Below are positions 15,437 to 23,974 of a stretch of DNA of 52,692 nucleotides, in pieces; within the stretch, counting starts at the first letter, position 1; each line of letters starts with the position of its first letter. The position numbers and the translations under genes are program-made. Under the pieces are notes generated by a model. It searched no databases and was not told where the DNA came from. It saw only the letters and a list, made by a program, of their open reading frames with translations. The stretch spans positions 1-52,692 of the forward strand of contig CAISTG010000055.1 of assembly GCA_903888345.1 (NCBI GenBank), given 5' to 3'. The stretch comes from Candidatus Buchananbacteria bacterium. Lineage in GTDB: Bacteria; Patescibacteriota; Patescibacteriia; 2-01-FULL-39-33.

Positions 15437-15533
15437 TGACATCCTCCTCTTGTTTGTCTGGCTGAAGTTCAGCTCAAACGGTTATAACCACTGTATAATG
15501 TGCGCCATAAAACCTACGATTTAGGTATTGCCC

Positions 15534-15562
15534 ATTCTACCATGTTAACATCAAACTGTCAA
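15534..15562 (-). promoter_or_regulatory. Promoter of the 235-aa membrane protein gene
   Basis: Minus strand: TTGACA (15557-15562), 17-nt spacer, TAGAAT (15534-15539). The leader is about 98 nt. Confidence 0.65.
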
Positions 15563-15587
15563 TGATACACGTTTCTAAATGCCAATC

Positions 15588-15607
15588 CTGTCGGATTTTT
15601 CCGACAG
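15588..15607. repeat. Hairpin CTGTCGG/CCGACAG
   Basis: Seven-bp stem with a 6-nt loop in a gene-free stretch. The same stem forms the terminator at 50718-50743; here no T-run follows, so terminator function is doubtful. Confidence 0.5.
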
Positions 15608-15666
15608 CTTCTATATATTTGTTTAAAATTAGATATATTTGAGCTAAAATCATTCTTTGAACAATT

Positions 15667-15703
15667 ACGCCCCATCGCAATTAAGCGATGAGGCGTCTTT
15701 TTA
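15667..15703 (+). terminator. Orphan plus-strand terminator-like hairpin
   Basis: Eleven base pairs with one mismatch (15667-15678 with 15685-15696), loop AATTAA, then CTTTTTAT. No plus-strand gene lies upstream, so an unannotated short RNA starting near 15600 is possible; no convincing promoter was found. Confidence 0.45.
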
Positions 15704-15735
15704 TAATAAATTTGTAAATTTCCCGCCCCCGCCTT

Positions 15736-15866
15736 GCGACCATTTGAAAATATTGTGCTGATTTTTGACGAGAACGAACGGCCCGCTAGGGCAAACCAAA
15801 ACAGCGACAGCGTTTTTGGTTTAGTGAGAGAAGTCAAAAATTCAGCCATGATTTTCAAATGGTCGC
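15736..15866. repeat. 131-bp nested palindrome
   Basis: Perfect 16-bp outer arms (15736-15751 and 15851-15866), a second stem (15757-15769 with 15833-15846, one bulge), and inner stems at 15793-15802 with 15812-15822. It lies between the sugar-transferase stop (15900) and the orphan hairpin. A minus-strand frame through it (15559-15858) is judged a by-product of the palindrome. Could be a structured RNA, a terminator region or a small mobile palindrome. Confidence 0.7.
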
Positions 15867-15899
15867 GACTTTTTTCTAGAAAAAGTGACAGAGATCATT

Positions 15900-17303
15900 T
15901 TATTCCGTTTTTCTTTTTTTGAGTACCGCCCAAGGCGTCTTAAATAAAATCATCAGATCTAACTTCATGGACCAATTCTCCATATACCAAACATCCAGTC
16001 GCACTTCTTCATCAAAGTCGAGATCACTACGGCCAGAAACCTGCGCCATCCCGGTCATGCCCGGCTTAATCGTTAAGACTCGACGATGATAATTTTCATA
16101 TTTAGCTACCTCTTCAATTTCGTGTGGCCGTGGTCCGACTAAACTCATCCTACCAATAAACACATTAAATAACTCCGGCAACTCATCAATCGAAAATTTA
16201 CGAATAAAGCGACCAATTGGAGTCACGCGCGGATCATTAGCAAATTTCATCATCGGACTCCCCTGGCGCAAATCTTCTTGCTGTTTGACGAACTTCGGAT
16301 CAAAGCGCAACTTATGCGCATCCTTAACCATCGAACGGAATTTAAAATAAGTAAACGGCTGGCCCTTTTCACCAATACGCTTATAAGTAAAAAACACCGG
16401 CCCCTCAGAAGTAAGCTTGATAATTAAGGCAACTATAATTAAAATTGGCGACAACAAAATAATCAATAAGGCGGAAATAGCCAAATCAAAAATGCGCTTG
16501 CCGATTCTGCCCCAGCCATCCAGCCGAGTTTTCTTAACTTCAACCACCGGTAAGCCAGCAATATTATTAATGATAAAATTACTAATCGGAAAATCAAAAA
16601 TATCAGCGATGAACTTTAATTCAACATGATTAACATAGGAAAAGTCATTCAATTTATCGAGCATTTCAGCTGACAAATGCGGACTCGCCACCAAAATCTC
16701 ATCAAACCGATCTTCGGCCTTAAGTTTGAATAGCAGCTTTTCTGTTGTCATGTCAAAATTCTCATACTGGTTAACAACCTTAAAGCCAGACCTAGTGGAG
16801 GCAGTAAAGGAAGCGATAATTTCTTTAGCCAAAACACCTTGCCCGATGATGACTATTCGATGATGACCAATACCAAAACGATAGAGACTACGTTGAATTA
16901 AACGCACTAATCCCCGACCTAGCATCACAAACAAGATTGAGAAAAACCAGGCCGCTAAAATAATAAAACGAGAATCAAATAATGAGCGAGAGAAAAAGAA
17001 AATAAACATTAATGCCGTAACTGCCGTTGAACAGGCAAAAATAATTTTGGAAACTTCATCAATCGCCCGAGAATTTCCGCGCATGCTATATAATCCCGCT
17101 AAAGCAAACATCACGGTCCAAATCAGGGCAAAGACGAGTAACCAATTAAAAAAGAACCAGAACGGCAAATTAAATATTACCGGACGGACAGCAATGATCG
17201 GCTCCCAAAAACGAGCATAGTAACCAACAATACCAGCGGCGATTACCATTAAGTAGTCGAGCGGCACTAAGGAGACGGAAATTGCTAATTCTGATCTTTT
17301 CAT
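15900..17303 (-). CDS. Polyprenyl-phosphate sugar phosphotransferase (exopolysaccharide biosynthesis)
   Basis: 467 aa. Moves a sugar-1-phosphate onto undecaprenyl phosphate, the first step of a surface glycan. Four or five N-terminal membrane helices (to about residue 135), a Rossmann-like middle domain (RIVIIGQGVLAKEI), one more helix (about 280) and the C-terminal bacterial sugar-transferase domain with KRIFDLAIS, FKFRSMV, SIDELPELFNV, SLVGPRPH and KPGMTGMAQVSGR. This is the WbaP/PssY-like full-length form. No other gene of a glycan cluster is adjacent; glycosyltransferases lie at 38.9-41.3 kb. Confidence 0.92.
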   Translation of the reverse strand: MKRSELAISVSLVPLDYLMVIAAGIVGYYARFWEPIIAVRPVIFNLPFWFFFNWLLVFALIWTVMFALAGLYSMRGNSRAIDEVSKIIFACSTAVTALMFIFFFSRSLFDSRFIILAAWFFSILFVMLGRGLVRLIQRSLYRFGIGHHRIVIIGQGVLAKEIIASFTASTRSGFKVVNQYENFDMTTEKLLFKLKAEDRFDEILVASPHLSAEMLDKLNDFSYVNHVELKFIADIFDFPISNFIINNIAGLPVVEVKKTRLDGWGRIGKRIFDLAISALLIILLSPILIIVALIIKLTSEGPVFFTYKRIGEKGQPFTYFKFRSMVKDAHKLRFDPKFVKQQEDLRQGSPMMKFANDPRVTPIGRFIRKFSIDELPELFNVFIGRMSLVGPRPHEIEEVAKYENYHRRVLTIKPGMTGMAQVSGRSDLDFDEEVRLDVWYMENWSMKLDLMILFKTPWAVLKKRKTE

Positions 17304-17336
17304 ACTTTCACTGTTAAATTTATTAAACAGAGAGGA

Positions 17337-19055
17337 TTAAAACATACTCATTACTTCTTCGGCCACATCTAATTTAGGGGTGGCGAAGGGGGTGGCGAAG
17401 GGGTTGGCGAATTTTTCGGTAACAGTCTCGCTGTCAGCGGCTATTGGCTCCTCATGAAAGTCAAGCGTTACATCTAATGGCTGAACATCGGTGCGTACCA
17501 CGCCCTTGATGGCAATTTTTGTATTTAAGGCCTCATTAATGGCTTCTTCAATTACCGGCCGATTAGTATTTGATTCTAGCCGTCCCTTATAAAAACTGCT
17601 AGTTACTGCGATTTCTAAGAAATTACCATGGAAACGTAACGGCTGGCTAATTCGCAAAACCGATCCGAGAGAAAAGTTATTGATTAGTAATTTTTGGATA
17701 ATATCCCCCCATTTACTGATTAATTCATCCCAGCTTAAGTCTGCAGTGCTACCAGATTGAGGCAGTGCTTCGGTTACAACTTCGACAGCGGCAGACTTAA
17801 CTGGTACGGTCGTCGGTTCAATCTTAGCCTCCACTTCCGCTTCTGCTTTTGTAATCGGCACCGGATTAACTTCAGGCTTTTTTTCTGGTGCCACGGGAAT
17901 ATTCGCTGGACGAGGAGTGACAGTCGGAGCGACAAACGCTACCGCATCCGGTTTCTGGCAACTAACATTATTTAATAACCGAATAACGGCAACTTCGAGC
18001 GGCAATTGCGCAATCGAAGCACCCTTAATCTCTTTGGCCTTATTTGAAAAGACTTCAATCATTTCAACCAATTCCGCCCAATTGAATTTTTTGGCCAAAT
18101 CAATGACTAACGTTCCAAGATCATCAGACAATTCAACACCATAAACCTCTAAACCGCCACTAGTCTTAACTAGCATCATTTGACGTAAAAATTCCAAAAT
18201 ACTGTCGGAGAAAAGCGACAAATCGAATCCCTCTTCCACTAACCGATTAATCAGTTCAATCGCTGCTCCCGGGTTTTTCTCGCTTAAATAATTGACGAAA
18301 TTAGCGACAACTTCAAAATTCGTCTTCGGTAAAACGATTTCCGCTTGCGCCACATCGATTACATCGCCCAGTGACAAGATTTTCGAGAGTAAACTCTCAG
18401 CATCACGCACACAGCCTTCTGACGCCAAAACAATGCGCTTCAAGACTTCTTCTTCAACTTGTTTATTTTCACCATCAGTCACCAATTGTAGTCGCTTTAG
18501 TAATTGTTCTCCGGTTACCTTCTTAAAATCAAACCGTTGGCAGCGAGAGATAATGGTCGGTGGCAACTTATGAATTTCCGTCGTACATAAAATAAAAATC
18601 ACGTGCGCCGGTGGTTCTTCCATGATCTTTAAAAGCGCGTTAAATGCGGAAGTCGAAAGCATGTGCACTTCATCGATCACGAAAACCTTATACTTTGAGC
18701 GAATCGGATTGAAACGAGAATTCTCAATAATATTTTCACGCACATTATCAACGCCCGTATTGCTAGCAGCATCAATTTCAATAATATCGACAGCTCGCCC
18801 CGCCATAATATCCAAACAAGATTGGCATTCATTACACGGCTCGCTCTCACCGAGAACCCGCTTTTCACAATTAACCGCTTTCGCAAACAAACGCGCACTA
18901 GTCGTCTTGCCCAAACCACGGGGACCACAAAATAAATAGGCGTGACCAATTTCGCCACGTTCTAACTCATGCTGCAAAGTGATTTTAATATGGCTTTGCC
19001 CAATCATTTGGGAAAAGGTCTGAGGCCGGTATTTACGGTATAAGGCAGAAGACAT
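17337..19055 (-). CDS. dnaX: DNA polymerase III gamma/tau subunit
   Basis: 572 aa. The clamp-loader ATPase. YRPQTFSQMIGQ start, Walker A GPRGLGKTT (residues 44-52), a zinc site (first Cys in VNCEKR, then CNECQSC), DEVHMLS (Walker B), TTEIHKLPPTIISRCQRF (sensor 1 region with arginine finger), a Pro/Glu-rich linker near residues 385-430 and a C-terminal tau-like domain. A short in-frame repeat encodes PFATPFATP near the end. No recR or YbaB gene follows, unlike in many bacteria. Confidence 0.95.
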   Translation of the reverse strand: MSSALYRKYRPQTFSQMIGQSHIKITLQHELERGEIGHAYLFCGPRGLGKTTSARLFAKAVNCEKRVLGESEPCNECQSCLDIMAGRAVDIIEIDAASNTGVDNVRENIIENSRFNPIRSKYKVFVIDEVHMLSTSAFNALLKIMEEPPAHVIFILCTTEIHKLPPTIISRCQRFDFKKVTGEQLLKRLQLVTDGENKQVEEEVLKRIVLASEGCVRDAESLLSKILSLGDVIDVAQAEIVLPKTNFEVVANFVNYLSEKNPGAAIELINRLVEEGFDLSLFSDSILEFLRQMMLVKTSGGLEVYGVELSDDLGTLVIDLAKKFNWAELVEMIEVFSNKAKEIKGASIAQLPLEVAVIRLLNNVSCQKPDAVAFVAPTVTPRPANIPVAPEKKPEVNPVPITKAEAEVEAKIEPTTVPVKSAAVEVVTEALPQSGSTADLSWDELISKWGDIIQKLLINNFSLGSVLRISQPLRFHGNFLEIAVTSSFYKGRLESNTNRPVIEEAINEALNTKIAIKGVVRTDVQPLDVTLDFHEEPIAADSETVTEKFANPFATPFATPKLDVAEEVMSMF

Positions 19056-19151
19056 GAAGAGAAAAGTTAGGTTATTTATGACTTAATTTTACAATAATCA
19101 AAGTCAGAAGTCAAAGCCAGTTTTCCGACAAAAATACAATAAAATACTAAT

Positions 19152-19187
19152 AAAAAACCCACCGTTCGGAAAACCTACTAAGTGGGT
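19152..19187 (-). terminator. Intrinsic terminator
   Basis: Minus-strand stem ACCCAC with GTGGGT and T-run TTTTTTATT. It ends the VirD4-like gene. Confidence 0.7.
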
Positions 19188-19207
19188 ATAATTATGGTTA
19201 ATGGTCA

Positions 19208-21778
19208 CTAAAACCCCAGCACGCTGCCTAGCGACTCACCTTCTGGCTTCTTATTCATCTGACCAATCTGGGAACGCTCCACAATGTCACGAATAACCGC
19301 CTGGCGATCCTTACCGTATTTAAGGCGGGACAACTCCTTCAGAGGCGCCACAATTTCCGGATTAGCTTTAAATAATTTGTAAGGCGGATAAGCGGCCATA
19401 TTAAAGGCCGGCATCGCGGTATTGTCGATCATGATACGGAAATAGGCGTTATACTTCTCTAAATTCAAAACATCATACTCACCGACTACTGGTGCTAATT
19501 GGCGGGCAATCAGTTCACTATCATCCACACCGATACGATAGACAACCAGATTACCAACGTTACCAAAAACTGCGTCACGCACGCGGGTATCGTTATTCTG
19601 GACTAATTGTGAAATAAATTGATGAGCTAAAGCCAAATTTAATTTGTATTTTCGAGCTTCCGACAAAATAATTGAAATTGAGTCAGAAACGAAATTCTGG
19701 AACTCATCAATATAGAGATAAAAGTCAGTACGTTGCTCCTCTGGAATATCAGCTCGGCCGAGGGCAGCCATTTGTAATTTAGCCACCGCAATTAAACCCA
19801 ACAGACTACTATTTGTTTCACCAATCTTACCTTTGGACAAATTCAACAACAAAATCTTTTGTTTATCCATGACGTCACGGAAATCGATACCACTCTTCCC
19901 CTGGCCGATAATGTTGCGCATTAATTCGTTCTCAATAAAGCGACCGGTTTTAGAAACCACGTAAGATAACATGTCTGAGGCCGTTGAGCCCTTTTGTGAA
20001 GCGGCATATTCTCGTTCCCAAAAATCTTTAACTAAAATATCAGTGACATGCTCTAATTTCTTTTTGCGGAAGGCATCATCAGTAAAAATACGACCCAACT
20101 CCACTAAGGTCCCGGGATTATCCTTATCAGCCATCAAGGCCAAGAGCGCATTACGCATGTAATGCTCAAACATCGGACCCGCCATCGAGGGATCCGGCAA
20201 TAATTTATAGAAAATATTAATCATTTCCTGCGCCGCCTTATCCATTTCAAAGCTGTTCTTAGCTTCAAGCATGTTCAGGCCAATCGGACGTTCAATATCA
20301 GAGGGATCAAAAATAATCACGTCTTCTAAACGCTCCTTAGGTACAAAGGGCAGGATTCGGTCAATCGACTCACCGTGCGGATCAATAAAACAAACGCCCT
20401 TGCCATTAACCATATCCTGAATACACATCGTTTCCATGGTAGTGGACTTACCAGTACCAGTCATACCAATAATATAGATATGACGACGACGGTCAGCCTC
20501 TTTCATGCGAATTAAAGTCGTCACGCCACGATAAACATTTTCACCCAAAATTACGCCATCATTAGACAGGTTCAGTGGCGGCGGTAACCGGCGGGCCGTC
20601 AGCCACTCAATTCGCGGCACCTCAGTATTGGGTAAAGGTAAATGCCAAAGCGAAGCTAATTCTTCAGTATTTAAGGTCATTTTCGTCTTCTCGTCGAAAT
20701 TGCGATAGATATAGTCATGAATTAGTTTTTTGCCATCTGACTTAACCACGCCCTTAAATCCATTCGCATATTGATAAGAGGAAAACTGAGAAAAACCGTC
20801 AATAATCCGGCGTAAATTGTCTTTAGCGGTAACTTCTAGCGGCGCAAAAGCCACAATTCGAATATTAACATCTAAACCGGCTTTCGACGCTTTTTCTTCA
20901 ATCGATTTAGCCATCTGCTCTTCCATGGGGGTTAAGCGATACTGGCCAATTTGACTCTGATCTTTGGGTTTGCCTGACAACAACTCAATTGGATTACCAA
21001 TTGTTTCTGCAAAAAATTTACTAAATCCCGAACCATTAGCTGCAGCCAAGGCTTTTTTCAAATCTTTACCTTGATGCATTTCTGAAGCGACTTTTACGCC
21101 CTTCTTTCGCCAACTAGCCGGCGCTGATTGCATCACCAACTGAATGGCTGCCGTCTGGCCGTCACTGAATTTCGATAATACACTCAATAAAGAAACCAAC
21201 GGATCAACATTATTCATCTGGCGATAAGTCAGTAATGGAAACATTGAATGCTTTAATAATTTTAAATGTCCGCAAGCAACAAAACCCTGACGATTAAAAA
21301 TATTATAATCCTCTTCTTCTTCAATCTGGGCATAAGGATATTTAGAAAATACCTGCTGTTTAACATACTCCGCTAGATAAACCGGCACAGCCATATAAAA
21401 AGCAATCAAATTGTTGTTGCCCAGAACGATTTCAAAAGACCAATTATCATAACGCCCGAATAGCCAGGTCTTAAAACCTTTATGAATCGGCAGACCGCCT
21501 AAACTACCATAAAAACCTTCAACTTCCGCGACAATTTCTGATAATTGTTTTTTTTCATCGTCTTGCTCCTTAATTCGTTGGGGCACCGTCAGTTTAAAAA
21601 TCTTTTTTTGGAAAACGGCCGGATAGATTTTTTTGGAATGGAAAAAAAGCCGCAAAATATTTAAAACGACAAAAATAATTACCACCAAAACAACCACCGC
21701 CACAATTAAATACACCACCTCAATCGGTATGTCGATGTTTAAGGAATCAATGCTCGGAAATGATTGGCTTTCACCCAT
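19208..21778 (-). CDS. VirD4/TraG-like membrane ATPase (type IV secretion DNA-binding domain)
   Basis: 856 aa. One N-terminal membrane helix (residues 18-42), a region of about 370 aa of mixed alpha/beta, then a FtsK/HerA-type motor with Walker A GMTGTGKST (near residue 440), FIDPHGES, Walker B YLYIDEFQNF (near 690), and the sensor stretch LALAHQFISQL. Proteins of this kind occur widely in the Candidate Phyla Radiation, often without other secretion genes, and none is seen here. A role in DNA or protein transfer across the membrane is inferred from family. It forms a unit with the 176-aa gene, 3 nt upstream. Confidence 0.88.
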   Translation of the reverse strand: MGESQSFPSIDSLNIDIPIEVVYLIVAVVVLVVIIFVVLNILRLFFHSKKIYPAVFQKKIFKLTVPQRIKEQDDEKKQLSEIVAEVEGFYGSLGGLPIHKGFKTWLFGRYDNWSFEIVLGNNNLIAFYMAVPVYLAEYVKQQVFSKYPYAQIEEEEDYNIFNRQGFVACGHLKLLKHSMFPLLTYRQMNNVDPLVSLLSVLSKFSDGQTAAIQLVMQSAPASWRKKGVKVASEMHQGKDLKKALAAANGSGFSKFFAETIGNPIELLSGKPKDQSQIGQYRLTPMEEQMAKSIEEKASKAGLDVNIRIVAFAPLEVTAKDNLRRIIDGFSQFSSYQYANGFKGVVKSDGKKLIHDYIYRNFDEKTKMTLNTEELASLWHLPLPNTEVPRIEWLTARRLPPPLNLSNDGVILGENVYRGVTTLIRMKEADRRRHIYIIGMTGTGKSTTMETMCIQDMVNGKGVCFIDPHGESIDRILPFVPKERLEDVIIFDPSDIERPIGLNMLEAKNSFEMDKAAQEMINIFYKLLPDPSMAGPMFEHYMRNALLALMADKDNPGTLVELGRIFTDDAFRKKKLEHVTDILVKDFWEREYAASQKGSTASDMLSYVVSKTGRFIENELMRNIIGQGKSGIDFRDVMDKQKILLLNLSKGKIGETNSSLLGLIAVAKLQMAALGRADIPEEQRTDFYLYIDEFQNFVSDSISIILSEARKYKLNLALAHQFISQLVQNNDTRVRDAVFGNVGNLVVYRIGVDDSELIARQLAPVVGEYDVLNLEKYNAYFRIMIDNTAMPAFNMAAYPPYKLFKANPEIVAPLKELSRLKYGKDRQAVIRDIVERSQIGQMNKKPEGESLGSVLGF

Positions 21779-21781
21779 AAA

Positions 21782-22312
21782 TTAAAATTCAATTTTTTTA
21801 TCGTCTTTAGCTAGAGCAATAATCTTGTCAGTTTTTATTTTGGCCTCTTGTTCTAAGAAAAATTTATTCATACCCGGAATGACCTTGAGCCAATTGCGAA
21901 TTAATTTGAGAATTTTTTTTACTTTGACTTTGGTCTGATGATAAACTAATTGAAAAACCGAGCGAGCGGTTTCTTCACCCTTAATCTTAAAAGCCTTTTG
22001 CTCTTTCGGCGTCAAATTATTATAGATTTCACCCAAATCCTCAGCTAAAACATCCTCAATCTGCTTATAAGCTTGGTAAGCCGGATCAGTCGCCGGTGAA
22101 TACGCAGCCGAGCTAGGAATCATATCTGGCCGCGCCAAACGCTCGCTACCACCAGCCATTCGGCCCGACTCCACCACATCGCCCGATTCTAAACTCGGAC
22201 GTTCTGGAGTACTATTAACTTCCGGAGCCGTCGACAAAGTTTCTGCCTGACTAGGGAATTCCGCGGCCGCCCCTGGTACAATATTTTTAACTTCTTTTGC
22301 ATCTAATGCCAT
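21782..22312 (-). CDS. Hypothetical partner of the VirD4-like ATPase, 176 aa
   Basis: A disordered Pro/Ser/Glu-rich first half (to about residue 75) followed by a helical, basic domain (QTKVKVKKILKLIRNWLKVI) ending in a Lys/Asp tail. No family known. It is the first gene of the unit, its stop only 3 nt from the ATPase start, so it probably acts with it. Transcription likely starts within the repeat at 22339-22415. Confidence 0.65.
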   Translation of the reverse strand: MALDAKEVKNIVPGAAAEFPSQAETLSTAPEVNSTPERPSLESGDVVESGRMAGGSERLARPDMIPSSAAYSPATDPAYQAYKQIEDVLAEDLGEIYNNLTPKEQKAFKIKGEETARSVFQLVYHQTKVKVKKILKLIRNWLKVIPGMNKFFLEQEAKIKTDKIIALAKDDKKIEF

Positions 22313-22338
22313 ATGAAAAAATTTAATTACTGACTATT

Positions 22339-22415
22339 CCCCGGATAAATCCTCCCACTTCGTTTACGGATTTTCCGAGGATGACGATAATTGATGAATT
22401 CTATTACCAATTATA
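22339..22415 (-). promoter_or_regulatory. Repeat carrying an extended -10 promoter and leader hairpin (copy 1)
   Basis: Minus strand: TGCTATAAT, then GGTAATAGAATT, then a 48-bp block (22339-22386) identical to 51115-51162. The block folds as a hairpin (CGGAAAATCC with GGATTTATCCG, one bulge). It lies about 27 nt upstream of the ATG at 22312. Confidence 0.75.
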
Positions 22416-22486
22416 GCATATTTTTTTAAAACAATGTATAATTAAATAGTGATAAGTCTATAAAGTCAAAAAGTTTAAGGTATAAA

Positions 22487-22831
22487 ATGAAAATTGAAAA
22501 ATTTGAAGATATTTTTGCCTGGCAAAAAGCTAAATATTTAATTTTAATCATATATAACAAATTTCATACCTCAAATGACTTTGGATTTAAGAATCAACTC
22601 GAACGAGCTTCGGTTTCTATCATGAATAATATTGCCGAGGGCTTTGAAAGAAAGGGACATAATGAATTTCGATATTTTTTGTACGTTGCCAAAGGCTCCT
22701 GCGGAGAAGTGAGGTCAATGCTATATCTAGCAAAGGAACTTGAATATATTAACGAAGAAGAATTTATTAATTTTTATACCAAGTCTATTGAAATATCCAA
22801 ACTATTATCCGGACTAATCAAAACACTCTAA
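22487..22831 (+). CDS. Four-helix-bundle protein (23S rRNA intervening-sequence protein family)
   Basis: 114 aa. FEDIFAWQKAKYL, FGFKNQLERASVSIMNNIAEGFER, a FRYFLYVAKGSCGEVRSMLYLA stretch and a final helix match the S23/IVP family found in rRNA intervening sequences and as free-standing genes. Here no rRNA is near. Function is unknown in spite of frequent occurrence. No strong ribosome site is seen. Confidence 0.9.
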   Translation: MKIEKFEDIFAWQKAKYLILIIYNKFHTSNDFGFKNQLERASVSIMNNIAEGFERKGHNEFRYFLYVAKGSCGEVRSMLYLAKELEYINEEEFINFYTKSIEISKLLSGLIKTL

Positions 22832-22845
22832 ACTTCCCAATTCCT

Positions 22846-22966
22846 TTCCCCACTTTCCACTTTACACTTTTTACTATTTACCCCCTTCCCCTCCCAACTT
22901 TCCACTTTACACTTTACACTTTCCACTTTTAACTTTACACTTTCCACTTTTAACTTTACACTTTAA
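22846..22966. repeat. Low-complexity minisatellite of ACTTT words
   Basis: Variable tandem units built from ACTTTACACTTTCCACTTTTA, with an apparent 21-bp period between 22905 and 22965. It fills the space directly before the CorA-like start codon. Confidence 0.8.
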
Positions 22967-22980
22967 TCTTCCCCACCAGT

Positions 22981-23922
22981 ATGCCTGACAATATTAATAC
23001 TTTAAAATCATCTACCGGCGGCTTCACTTGGGTTAATATTTTAAATGCCCGTAAGCCGGAAATTGATTATCTAAAGAAGAAATATAAATTTGACGATTTG
23101 GATCTGCGTGATTCCTATGCTGGCAATACCGCTCAACGGCCGAAATTTTATATTCGCAATAATTACAGCTTTCTGATCTTGCAATTCCCTGTTTTTAACA
23201 AAAAAACCCGCACCATTGATGCGGAAGAAGTTAATTTTTTCATTGGCAATGGGTTTATCATTACCTGCCATAAGAACAATCTCCCGCCACTAGTAGAGCT
23301 AACCAATCTCTGCAGTGTTGATAAATTCTATCGTGAACAATACCTGTCTGACCAGAATACCGCCCTGTTGTATGAAATCATCCTGCGTTTGCAAGAATAT
23401 TGCTATCCGATTCTCGACCATACCAGCTTAGACATTAAGAACATCGAAAATAACATTTTTAAGGAGCGAGAACGCGAAATGGTTCGTGAGACCCTCTTAA
23501 TTAAGCGCAATATCTTGAATTTCCGCAAAATCATGGAAGCCCATAAGGACGTCTTGCAGAAATTAGCCCGCACCAAGATCAGTTATCTCGATTATAGCGA
23601 CATGAAGAATTACTACAACGATTTAATTGAAAATACCAAGAACATTTGGGATGTCTTAAATGGCCAAAAAGAAATGATCGAAGCCCTTGAACAAACCAAT
23701 ACCGCCCTAATATCTTTCAAGTTGGGTGATGTAATGCGTTTTTTGACGATATTTTCAGTAATCATCTTTCCCCTTAACTTACTAGCTGCTATCTTCAGTA
23801 TGAAACCGGATAAAGGCATGCCTTTTGTTAATAATGCCTATGGCTTCTGGATTGTTCTGTCAGTTATAATTTTGGTTGCACTTTCGATGCTGACTTATTT
23901 TAAGCGCAAACGTTGGCTCTAA
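22981..23922 (+). CDS. CorA-family (Mg2+/divalent cation) transporter
   Basis: 313 aa. A cytoplasmic alpha/beta domain, a long helical stalk (about residues 140-245) and two C-terminal membrane helices (about 252-272 and 285-305) followed by a basic KRKRW tail, as in CorA. The filter motif GMN that normally ends the first helix is not found; the loop reads FSMKPDKGMPFVNN. Ion choice may differ. The start ATG has no clear ribosome site and follows the minisatellite. Confidence 0.8.
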   Translation: MPDNINTLKSSTGGFTWVNILNARKPEIDYLKKKYKFDDLDLRDSYAGNTAQRPKFYIRNNYSFLILQFPVFNKKTRTIDAEEVNFFIGNGFIITCHKNNLPPLVELTNLCSVDKFYREQYLSDQNTALLYEIILRLQEYCYPILDHTSLDIKNIENNIFKEREREMVRETLLIKRNILNFRKIMEAHKDVLQKLARTKISYLDYSDMKNYYNDLIENTKNIWDVLNGQKEMIEALEQTNTALISFKLGDVMRFLTIFSVIIFPLNLLAAIFSMKPDKGMPFVNNAYGFWIVLSVIILVALSMLTYFKRKRWL

Positions 23923-23935
23923 AATTTTATCAAAA

Positions 23936-23970
23936 AAAATAAGCCGCGGATTACTCCGGGGCTTTTTTGT
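23936..23970. terminator. Bidirectional intrinsic terminator
   Basis: Stem AAGCCGCGG/CCGGGGCTT with an A-run on the left and a T-run on the right; it serves the converging genes on both strands. Confidence 0.75.
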
Positions 23971-23974
23971 ACAA

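Noticed and set aside
15559-15858. 99-codon minus-strand frame
   Set aside because: It runs through the 131-bp palindrome and a terminator-like hairpin, has no ribosome site and no family similarity; the frame follows from the palindrome.
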